Shown here one piece after another: positions 1 through 4,809 of a DNA stretch of 5,519 nucleotides. The DNA comes from Patescibacteria group bacterium UBA1400. Its GTDB lineage: Bacteria; Patescibacteriota; Microgenomatia; UBA1400. The notes beneath the pieces are model-generated. The model saw only the letters and a program-made list of their open reading frames with translations, was not told the DNA's origin and searched no databases. Location of the stretch: the NCBI GenBank assembly GCA_002305125.1, contig DBQG01000035.1, positions 1-5,519 of the forward strand, read 5' to 3'. The stretch's first letter is position 1; each line of letters opens with the position of its first letter. The translations under genes and the position numbers were made by a program.

Positions 1-1683
1 CTTACTGGCTTCTGATTTTAAAAGCTTTGTCACCGGCACTCCTGTCCATTTGGAAACAACTCCGGCAATATCTTCTTCAGTTACCTCTTCTTTGACAAAT
101 CTTTTTTCCGGAGGAATCTGCTGCCATTTTTCCCTTTCCTGCTTCAGTTCTTCTTTAATGTTGGGAATCTGGCCATATTTTATCTTGGCCGCATCCTCTA
201 GTCTTACCTCCTGCTCGGCTTTTTTAAGTTCTTCGCTCTTTTGTTCCAATTTTTCGTTTAAAGTTTTAATGTTCTCGATAATCTTTTGCTGCTTTTGCCA
301 GGAAGCACTTAACTTGCTTTCTTTTTCTTTTAAATCAGCCAATTTCTTTTTGATTTCTGCAACTTTTTGCCTGGTCTCTTGGCTTTTGTCTTTTTTTAAA
401 GCTGCCAGCTCTACTTCAAACTGGGTAATCTTTCTTTTCAGCTCATCAAGCTGAGTAGGCATTGACTCTATTTCAATTTTTAAAGCCGAAGTAGCCTCAT
501 CAATCAGATCAATGGCTTTGTCCGGAAGAAACCTGTCAGTAATATACCTATCAGAAAGGTTAGCAGCAGCTATCAGGGCATCATCAGAAATTCTTACACC
601 GTGATGGACCTCATATTTTTCTTTTAAACCGCGCAAAATAGCTATTGTCTCCTCTACTGAGGGCGGGGAGACCATAATGGGTTGGAATCTTCTTTCCAAA
701 GCCGCGTCTTTTTCAATATATTTTCTATATTCCGAGATAGTTGTGGCTCCAATCGCCCTTAAAGCTCCTCTTGCCAGGGCAGGTTTAAGCATATTTGAGG
801 CATCAATAGCACCTTCTGCTCCTCCAGCCCCAACTAAAGTATGCAGTTCGTCTATAAAAACAATATAGCTACCTTCAGCTTTTTCTATTTCCTGCAGTAC
901 GGCTTTAAGCCTTTCTTCAAACTCACCCCTAAATTTGGAACCGGCTAAAAGTGAAGCCAAATCCAGAACAATCAGCTGTTTGCCTTTTAAACTTTCCGGC
1001 ACATCACCTTCAACAATTCTTTGCGCCAAACCTTCAACTAAGGCAGTCTTTCCTACTCCGGGATCACCAATCAAAACAGGATTGTTTTTCGTTCTCCGGG
1101 AAAGTACCTGCATTAGTCTTCTAATCTCTTTGTCACGACCTATTACCGGATCCAATTTGCCGTCTTTGGCTTGTTTGGTTAAGTTAAGGGTAAATTTTTC
1201 CAGGACCTGGTATTTACTCTCAGATCCTGGATCAGTTACTTTTTGGGAACCTCTAATCATTTTAATTGCCTCTTTAAGTTTATCCTCAGTAACATTATTC
1301 TCTTTAAGTATAGACTGCGATTGGCACTCAGTCAAGTAGAGTGCCAAGAGAAGAACTTCCTGGGAAACAAACTCATCCGCCATTTGTCTGGCTTGGTTTT
1401 GGGCAGTTTGTAAAACCAAAGCTAAAGCCGGAGAAATTCTGGGAAGAGGTGATGATCCTTCTACCTTAGGTAGCAAGTTTATCCCCTCCTCTACTTTGCT
1501 AATAAGCAAGGGAATATCAAGATCCATTTTTTCCAGAATATTTGCAACCACTCCTTCAGATTCAGATAAAAGAACATAAAAAACATGCAAGTCTTCCACC
1601 TGAGAGTTTTGGTTTTCCTGAGCCAAATTAAAAGCTTTGGCTAAAGTTTCCTGTGTTTTATAAGTAAATTTATCTGCTTCCAT
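1..1683 (-). CDS. clpB: ATP-dependent disaggregase ClpB, N-terminal 561 codons (3' end outside window)
   Basis: ClpB is a cytoplasmic Hsp100 AAA+ hexamer that pulls aggregated polypeptides through its central pore, working with DnaK. The reading frame runs without a stop from ATG at 1683 to the window edge. Visible in order: Clp N-domain (about 1-145); linker; NBD1 with Walker A GDPGVGKT (206-213), pore loop KFRG with Phe251, Walker B VFIDE ending at Glu279 and arginine fingers R331/R332; LPDKAIDLIDEA (386-397); a long charged coiled-coil M-domain (about 405-525) with Tyr503 in YGQIP; then WTGVP from Trp546. Walker A, Glu279, R331/R332, Phe251 and Tyr503 carry the same residue numbers as I recall for E. 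coli ClpB, so no net indel is expected up to there. The pore residue is Phe where E. coli has Tyr. NBD2 lies beyond the edge. The M-domain separates it from ClpA and from ordinary ClpC. The start is supported by the intact N-domain, although no Shine-Dalgarno precedes it. A second, internal start is proposed separately. Confidence 0.97.
   Translation of the reverse strand, partial: MEADKFTYKTQETLAKAFNLAQENQNSQVEDLHVFYVLLSESEGVVANILEKMDLDIPLLISKVEEGINLLPKVEGSSPLPRISPALALVLQTAQNQARQMADEFVSQEVLLLALYLTECQSQSILKENNVTEDKLKEAIKMIRGSQKVTDPGSESKYQVLEKFTLNLTKQAKDGKLDPVIGRDKEIRRLMQVLSRRTKNNPVLIGDPGVGKTALVEGLAQRIVEGDVPESLKGKQLIVLDLASLLAGSKFRGEFEERLKAVLQEIEKAEGSYIVFIDELHTLVGAGGAEGAIDASNMLKPALARGALRAIGATTISEYRKYIEKDAALERRFQPIMVSPPSVEETIAILRGLKEKYEVHHGVRISDDALIAAANLSDRYITDRFLPDKAIDLIDEATSALKIEIESMPTQLDELKRKITQFEVELAALKKDKSQETRQKVAEIKKKLADLKEKESKLSASWQKQQKIIENIKTLNEKLEQKSEELKKAEQEVRLEDAAKIKYGQIPNIKEELKQEREKWQQIPPEKRFVKEEVTEEDIAGVVSKWTGVPVTKLLKSEASK
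1258..1275 (-). promoter_or_regulatory. Internal ribosome binding site and start codon (Met142) of clpB
   Basis: AAAGAGG (1275-1269) stands 8 nt before an in-frame ATG (1260-1258), codon 142. This lies at the junction of the N-domain with NBD1, where many ClpB proteins have an internal start giving a short isoform (Val149 in E. coli, as I recall). The full-length start at 1683 has no comparable site. With the internal promoter the leader would be about 40 nt. The product would keep NBD1, the M-domain and NBD2 and lose the N-domain. Confidence 0.5.
1307..1335 (-). promoter_or_regulatory. Internal sigma-70-type promoter in clpB under the CIRCE-like site
   Basis: On the minus strand: -35 TTGACT (1335-1330, 5/6), exactly 17 nt, then -10 TATACT (1312-1307, 5/6). 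The -35 occupies the last six bases of the CIRCE spacer and one CIRCE arm lies in the promoter spacer. Transcription would start near 1300 and read along clpB, missing the codons for most of the N-domain. It matches the consensus better than the promoter upstream of the gene. It could be chance inside coding sequence, but the overlap with CIRCE argues against that. Confidence 0.6.
1321..1347. promoter_or_regulatory. CIRCE-like HrcA operator inside the clpB coding region
   Basis: The arms TTGGCACTC (1321-1329) and GAGTGCCAA (1339-1347) form a perfect 9-bp inverted repeat with a 9-nt spacer. The CIRCE consensus is TTAGCACTC-N9-GAGTGCTAA, so each arm differs at one symmetrical position and the spacing is exact. 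HrcA binds CIRCE and represses chaperone genes until heat or misfolded protein removes it. The site covers clpB codons 113-121 and overlaps an internal promoter's -35 and spacer, a position where bound repressor would block RNA polymerase. No hrcA gene is in the window. Confidence 0.75.
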
Positions 1684-1689
1684 AAGCTA

Positions 1690-1719
1690 ATTTTAACAAA
1701 TTAAATCAGGAAAAGTAAA
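1690..1719 (-). promoter_or_regulatory. clpB upstream promoter with extended -10, predicted leaderless
   Basis: Read on the minus strand: -35 TTTACT (1719-1714, 4/6), an 18-nt spacer, and -10 TAAAAT (1695-1690, 5/6) preceded by TGT, giving the extended -10 pattern TGn. Only TAGCTT separates the -10 from the ATG. A normal start site 6-7 nt after the -10 would therefore fall on or next to the A of the start codon. No purine-rich ribosome binding site occurs between them. Both the promoter call and the leaderless reading are inferred from sequence. Confidence 0.55.
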
Positions 1720-1738
1720 TTGATTTTGGGTCAATTTA
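1716..1738. repeat. Inverted repeat overlapping the clpB -35
   Basis: An 8-bp perfect inverted repeat, TAAATTGA and TCAATTTA, with a 7-nt centre (1716-1723 and 1731-1738). It overlaps the proposed clpB -35 element and lies 7 nt past the stop of the YkgJ-like gene. It could be a repressor operator or a weak all-A/T hairpin at the end of the upstream transcript. On the minus strand it is followed by ACTTTTCC, a poor terminator tract. It is unrelated in sequence to the CIRCE-like repeat inside clpB. Confidence 0.35.
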
Positions 1739-1744
1739 AAATAT

Positions 1745-2350
1745 TCACTCTTGATGGGGAATAGCAGATAAAACAATTTCTCTTACTGTTCCACCAGGGT
1801 CTTTAAAGGTTTGCTCTAAAATAATAGAACATGTGCCGCAGCCAACCGGAAGCAACATATATTCTCCTTCATTTATATCTCTTATTTCCTGATCTAAAGC
1901 TCTCCAATGTTCATACAAACGGTCACAACCAACGGTTGTTCGTTCTTGTCCAGAATCAGAAAAATTCCAGGTACTAACACCAACAATTTGGCAAATTAAT
2001 GGTTTAGCACCAGTATCATGAAGGGCACAGCCAAACCTTTCCTGAATTAAAACCGGACAAATTCCTTCTCTTTCTAAAGCATTTCTTAAAACCTCATCTT
2101 GTAAGGATTGGGAAAATTGCCCCACTGCTTGTTCAATAAGATGTCTTTCTGCTTTGGAAACCCGAACCTCATCATGACAGCAATCTGAACAACCTTCCCC
2201 GCAGGGAACGGGCGGAAGTTCTCCTTCTACAGCATCTTTAATACGAGTTATTGTTCCAGCTATTTGCCTAACAGAAAATCTTCTGCCTGATACAGGTTCT
2301 AAATCACATAGGGTCTGAAACATTCTTGGTCTTTCTTCTTTTTCTCTCAT
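1745..2350 (-). CDS. YkgJ-type CxxxCxxCC metal-cluster protein (putative)
   Basis: A predicted 201-residue soluble protein with 11 cysteines. The core C50-x3-C54-x2-C57-C58, then C98, C108 and C120 in CPVLIQERFGCALHD and PLICQ, matches the YkgJ/UPF0153 family (zinc- or iron-chelating cysteine cluster, once linked to flagellin N-methylase FliB). Substrate and function are not known for this branch. A further set, C142 and C171-x2-C174, lies beyond the usual core and could hold a second metal. The N-terminus MREKEERPR is highly charged, and Met10 is an alternative start. Neither start has a Shine-Dalgarno; only ACTACCC precedes the first ATG. It ends in TGA, which fixes the genetic code. clpB follows 61 nt downstream on the same strand. 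The family call is from motif spacing alone; the enzymatic role is unknown. Confidence 0.75.
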   Translation of the reverse strand: MREKEERPRMFQTLCDLEPVSGRRFSVRQIAGTITRIKDAVEGELPPVPCGEGCSDCCHDEVRVSKAERHLIEQAVGQFSQSLQDEVLRNALEREGICPVLIQERFGCALHDTGAKPLICQIVGVSTWNFSDSGQERTTVGCDRLYEHWRALDQEIRDINEGEYMLLPVGCGTCSIILEQTFKDPGGTVREIVLSAIPHQE

Positions 2351-2490
2351 GGGTAGTTATCTTTAATAGATACAATTTTAGTATTTAAATATAATAAGAA
2401 AAGTTTTTTTCTTTTAATTCAAATTATCCAGCAATTTTACTAAAAAACAGGAAATAAATCAACACTATGGGATAAATGTGTTTTATAAAG
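2351..2490. other. AT-rich gap between orf71 and the YkgJ-like gene
   Basis: A 140-nt spacer with no credible reading frame. On the minus strand it should hold the 3' end of the orf71 transcript and any promoter of the YkgJ-like gene. A possible -10, TAAAAT (2380-2375), has no convincing -35. A weak AACAC/GTGTT hairpin is followed by six T residues only after about 11 nt, too far for a good intrinsic terminator. Confidence 0.4.
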
Positions 2491-2706
2491 TTAAATGACC
2501 AAAGTACAGTTTCCTGTAGCAATGTTTTGAGCATGTAGCTCTGCTATATCTGCTGGCCAACCTGCTTCTTGAAACAAAGCAACTGCTCTATTCTGAGCAC
2601 CTCTATCTTGATTTACTCTTGCCGATTCTACTTCTAAACCTGCTCTTGCTAAGAATAGACCTGCTTCACAACATGACACCTGAGCTCTTTCTCTTAAATC
2701 TTCCAT
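2491..2706 (-). CDS. Small hypothetical protein, third gene of the lemA-htpX operon
   Basis: A 71-residue protein that I do not recognise. It is Ala/Glu/Arg-rich and without a membrane segment or signal peptide. It looks like two or three amphipathic helices (about 3-24, 25-48, 52-62) ending in NIATGNCTLVI, and the AGLFLARAG and ALFQEAGW stretches are vaguely TPR-like. Cysteines are at 12, 13 and 67. It starts 12 nt after the htpX stop and is preceded by AAAGG five bases before the ATG, a reasonable ribosome binding site. These two points support a real co-transcribed gene. Its function is unknown; by position alone it might be a cytoplasmic partner or regulator of HtpX/LemA. A chance reading frame cannot be fully excluded at this length. 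Confidence 0.6.
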   Translation of the reverse strand: MEDLRERAQVSCCEAGLFLARAGLEVESARVNQDRGAQNRAVALFQEAGWPADIAELHAQNIATGNCTLVI

Positions 2707-2718
2707 TTTTTCCTTTCT

Positions 2719-3618
2719 TTAAGACATTTGTTGCAGGACTTTTATTCTTTCTTCTAAGGGAGGATGGGTATTAAAAAGGCCGGCAAACCAGCCTGCCTGT
2801 GATTTTAAATTTTTTAAAGGGTTGGTGATGTAAAGATGAGCAGTAGCTTTGTTGGCTACTTCCAAAGGTTCTTTGTCTTGTCCCAGTTTTTGCAAAGCAG
2901 TTATTAGACCCGAAGGCTGTCTTGTCAGCTTAACTGCATCAGCATCAGCCGAATACTCTCTTCTGCGGGAAAGAGCTAGTTTAATTAAGTTAGCTATTAT
3001 TGGCGACAGCAAAGCTAAAAGAACTCCTACTATTAAAATAATAGAACTTAATTCATTTTTTTTATCTCTTCTACCTGAAAAACGGTAGCTTCTTAAAAAC
3101 CAGTCGGCCAGCAAGGTTATAACACCTATCAGCACCGTTACTATGCTCATTAACCTGATATCATAGTTTTTAACATGAGACAATTCGTGAGCAACCACAC
3201 CTTCAAGTTCTGTCCTATTTAATTTTTGAAGCAAACCGGTGGTAGCACAAACCACTGCATGCTCAGGATCTCTGCCGGTGGCAAAAGCATTCATAGCCGT
3301 ATCATCAATAACATAAAGCCTGGGCATAGGAATCTGGGCAGCCATTGACAGGTTTTGAGTGGCAGTATAAAAGTCAAAAAACTCTTCTCTTTTAGCCTCT
3401 CTAGCTTTAGAAATGGAAAGGATAATTTTATCTGACCAGTAGTAGGAAGAAAAACTCATTAGGCCGGAAACAATAAAGGCAATCCCTACACCGCCCAAGC
3501 CATAATCCAACACTTGGGAAAAAACCCAGGATACCAGGGTGATAAAAACTATAAAAAAGATAATGATTAAGGCTGATCTTTTTTTATTAGCATCAGCCTG
3601 CTCGTAAACATTAAGCAT
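2719..3618 (-). CDS. htpX: HtpX-family membrane zinc metalloprotease
   Basis: HtpX (peptidase M48B) is an inner-membrane endoprotease that cleaves misfolded membrane proteins at the cytoplasmic face. At 299 residues it is close to E. coli HtpX (293). Visible: two N-terminal membrane segments (about 16-36 and 42-61); the zinc site HELSH with H144, E145 and H148; Glu221 in RREYSADADA as the expected third ligand; the family motif FNTHPPLEERI (282-292); and two more hydrophobic segments (about 154-174 and 190-212). All catalytic residues are present, so it should be active. The N-terminus MLNVYEQADANKKRS is typical for the family and fixes the start, yet the 33 nt after lemA are A/T-only apart from a few bases and contain no Shine-Dalgarno. 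The lemA-htpX pairing is common in bacteria, though how the two cooperate is not settled. Confidence 0.96.
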   Translation of the reverse strand: MLNVYEQADANKKRSALIIIFFIVFITLVSWVFSQVLDYGLGGVGIAFIVSGLMSFSSYYWSDKIILSISKAREAKREEFFDFYTATQNLSMAAQIPMPRLYVIDDTAMNAFATGRDPEHAVVCATTGLLQKLNRTELEGVVAHELSHVKNYDIRLMSIVTVLIGVITLLADWFLRSYRFSGRRDKKNELSSIILIVGVLLALLSPIIANLIKLALSRRREYSADADAVKLTRQPSGLITALQKLGQDKEPLEVANKATAHLYITNPLKNLKSQAGWFAGLFNTHPPLEERIKVLQQMS

Positions 3619-3651
3619 GCTTTTATTTTTTTAAAATTTCTAAAAAGTTTG

Positions 3652-4248
3652 TTACTCCAGTTTAACTTCAGGGGTTTTGGTTTCTTCCTGTTTGACGGTA
3701 GTAACATCAGCTGCGGCTTCAGCAGCCATCTGCAGACCTTTTTCCTTTTTAAAGCCAAAGATATTGGCAATAAAACTGCTGGGTAAGGTTACAATTAAAA
3801 CATTATAGTCAGCTGTCAGATCAATTAAAGTTCTTCTTGAATACATGATTTTATCAGCTGTATCCCTTAACTCATCCATTAACTTTGAGGTAGGACCGGC
3901 TGCCTGCAGTTCCGGAGTGCTTTCAAAAACAGCTCTTATCGGAGCCAGTGCCTGAGCAGCTGTTTGTGAAGCTTCAACCATTTTGGCAGCATCACCGCTT
4001 TGCAAAGAAGACACAATCATCTTCCTGGCTTCAGTTAAATCACTAAAGATTTTGCTCTCATGCTTCATGTAACCTTTAACAGAACTTACCAGGTTAGGAA
4101 TCATTTCTGCCTGTCTTTTTAACTGATTACCTATCTCCTGAACTGAAGCTTCAATTCTGGTTTTTAAAGTTTGAAACTTATTATAGGTAGCAAACACATA
4201 AATTACTGCTAAACCTAAAACTCCTAAAAGAATATATAAAATTGGCAT
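3652..4248 (-). CDS. lemA: LemA family membrane protein
   Basis: A LemA-family protein of 198 residues: one N-terminal membrane segment (about 2-20), then a long helical bundle. Family hallmarks are YNKFQTLKTRIEASVQEI (22-39), the LKRQAEMIPNLVSSVKGY region (43-60) followed by KHE, and YNVLIVTLPSSFIA (148-161). The C-terminus after about 170 is a charged tail rich in Glu, Lys and Thr. The role of LemA is unclear; it often neighbours htpX and is proposed to act in envelope stress or as a scaffold. It is the first gene of the minus-strand operon, with a TATAAT promoter and AAAGGAGG four bases before the ATG. htpX follows after 33 nt. The name refers to the family, not to the unrelated Pseudomonas sensor kinase once called LemA. 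Confidence 0.95.
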   Translation of the reverse strand: MPILYILLGVLGLAVIYVFATYNKFQTLKTRIEASVQEIGNQLKRQAEMIPNLVSSVKGYMKHESKIFSDLTEARKMIVSSLQSGDAAKMVEASQTAAQALAPIRAVFESTPELQAAGPTSKLMDELRDTADKIMYSRRTLIDLTADYNVLIVTLPSSFIANIFGFKKEKGLQMAAEAAADVTTVKQEETKTPEVKLE

Positions 4249-4252
4249 TTTG

Positions 4253-4260
4253 CCTCCTTT
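4253..4260 (-). promoter_or_regulatory. Strong lemA ribosome binding site
   Basis: AAAGGAGG on the minus strand, four bases (CAAA) before the lemA ATG. It is the only full consensus Shine-Dalgarno attached to a start codon in this window, so lemA is expected to be the best-translated gene of its operon. Confidence 0.85.
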
Positions 4261-4282
4261 GACACAAATTTTTCTATTTATT

Positions 4283-4310
4283 ATTATACCTTAACTGGGG
4301 TTTTAAGCAA
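4283..4310 (-). promoter_or_regulatory. Promoter of the lemA-htpX-orf71 operon
   Basis: On the minus strand, a perfect -10 TATAAT (4288-4283) lies 16 nt after TTGCTT (4310-4305, a weak -35 matching TTG). Transcription would begin near 4276, giving a leader of about 28 nt with the AAAGGAGG site. No obvious operator overlaps it. Confidence 0.65.
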
Positions 4311-4605
4311 TAAGGTTTTTTAACAAAAGGTTTAAAAGGTGTTTAAAAAATATTCATAATTTATTTTAACTGTATTATTAAACTAATAATAAATAATTGA
4401 ATAGTATTTATCGTATTTTTTCACTAAATTATTTCACGTGGGTATATATTATAATCATTTAATATTTATAATTAGATTTATTAATTAAAAGTTATATTTT
4501 TGATCATCTTTTATATTCTTTTTTTTAGGTTGCTGTTTTTGATGTTTTTTTTGTTTTTTAAATTGTTTTAAGGCTAAATTTCTATCTTCTTAGCTTTCCG
4601 GCAGA
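4311..4605. other. Divergent AT-rich intergenic region with T-tracts
   Basis: About 300 nt between the lemA promoter and the tRNA-Asp promoter, with no credible reading frame on either strand. In 4381-4500 only 16 of 120 bases are G or C. From 4519 to 4569 the plus strand has T-runs (4519-4526, 4536-4540, 4545-4552, 4554-4559, 4566-4569) whose centres are roughly 8-16 nt apart, which may bend the DNA upstream of the tRNA promoter. A TATAAT at 4450-4455 lacks a matching -35 on either strand. An isolated palindrome CACGTG lies at 4435-4440. I see no RNA gene, origin or repeat array. Confidence 0.5.
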
Positions 4606-4634
4606 TTGATTTTCCCCTAAATATTTGCTATATT
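4606..4634 (+). promoter_or_regulatory. Promoter of tRNA-Asp
   Basis: -35 TTGATT (4606-4611, 4/6), 17 nt, then -10 TATATT (4629-4634, 5/6) preceded by TGC, an extended -10. Transcription would start at about 4641-4643, six to eight bases before the mature tRNA. The T-tracts lie just upstream. Confidence 0.7.
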
Positions 4635-4648
4635 CTTTTAAAGAGTGT

Positions 4649-4722
4649 GGGGTTGTAGCTCAGTCGGTTAGAGCGTTGCCCTGTCAAGGCAAAGGTCGCG
4701 GGTTCGAGCCCCGTCAACCCCG
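4649..4722 (+). tRNA. tRNA-Asp (anticodon GUC)
   Basis: A complete cloverleaf of 74 nt. The acceptor stem GGGGTTG pairs with CAACCCC. The D-arm GCTC/GAGC encloses a loop with G18G19. The anticodon stem TTGCC/GGCAA holds loop CTGTCAA with anticodon GTC at 4683-4685. The T-arm GCGGG/CCCGT has the canonical loop TTCGAGC. The discriminator is G73, the expected Asp identity base. CCA is not encoded (CAT follows), so it must be added by the CCA-adding enzyme. Confidence 0.97.
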
Positions 4723-4726
4723 CATT

Positions 4727-4744
4727 AAGTAATTTTTATTACTT
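4727..4744 (+). repeat. Hairpin in the tRNA-Asp 3' trailer
   Basis: AAGTAAT (4727-4733) and ATTACTT (4738-4744) form a perfect 7-bp stem with loop TTTT. It begins four bases after the tRNA ends. No T-run follows, so it is not a standard terminator; it may shape trailer processing or mark the 5' end of the downstream mRNA. Confidence 0.4.
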
Positions 4745-4752
4745 CTGCCTGG

Positions 4753-4774
4753 AAAGGAGGTATCTATCTCCTTT
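4753..4774 (+). promoter_or_regulatory. Hairpin enclosing an orphan Shine-Dalgarno sequence
   Basis: AAAGGAG (4753-4759) pairs perfectly with CTCCTTT (4768-4774) around an 8-nt centre. The 5' arm continues into AAAGGAGG, a full Shine-Dalgarno, and the 3' arm resembles the 16S rRNA 3' end. No ATG, GTG or TTG lies at useful distance after it; the next start, lysM, is 49 nt away. It could be a structured leader element, a ribosome standby site or a weak terminator. The role is unknown. Confidence 0.4.
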
Positions 4775-4809
4775 AATACTCTGCCCTATTTAAAGAAGAT
4801 AGTTATTTT

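Noticed and set aside
50..1339. Three plus-strand open frames of 63-134 codons (50-454, 677-868, 935-1339)
   Set aside because: All are antisense to clpB, whose minus-strand frame shows unmistakable AAA+ motifs. The predicted proteins are Ser/Phe-rich low-complexity shadows.
2440..2490. Possible intrinsic terminator after orf71
   Set aside because: The AACAC/GTGTT stem is only 5 bp with a 12-nt loop, and the T-run begins about 11 nt after it.
2849..3088. Plus-strand frame of 79 codons
   Set aside because: Antisense to the conserved C-terminal half of htpX; no family features.
3567..3770. Minus-strand frame of 67 codons overlapping the lemA end and htpX start
   Set aside because: Out-of-frame shadow across two well-supported genes; Lys/Leu-rich with no recognisable motif.
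4435..4455. CACGTG palindrome and TATAAT in the intergenic region as a third promoter
   Set aside because: No -35 at 16-18 nt on either strand and no downstream gene; TATAAT is expected by chance at 13% GC.
4311..4605. Replication origin or DnaA-box cluster in the AT-rich region
   Set aside because: No TTATNCACA-type boxes or iterons were found; low GC alone is not evidence.
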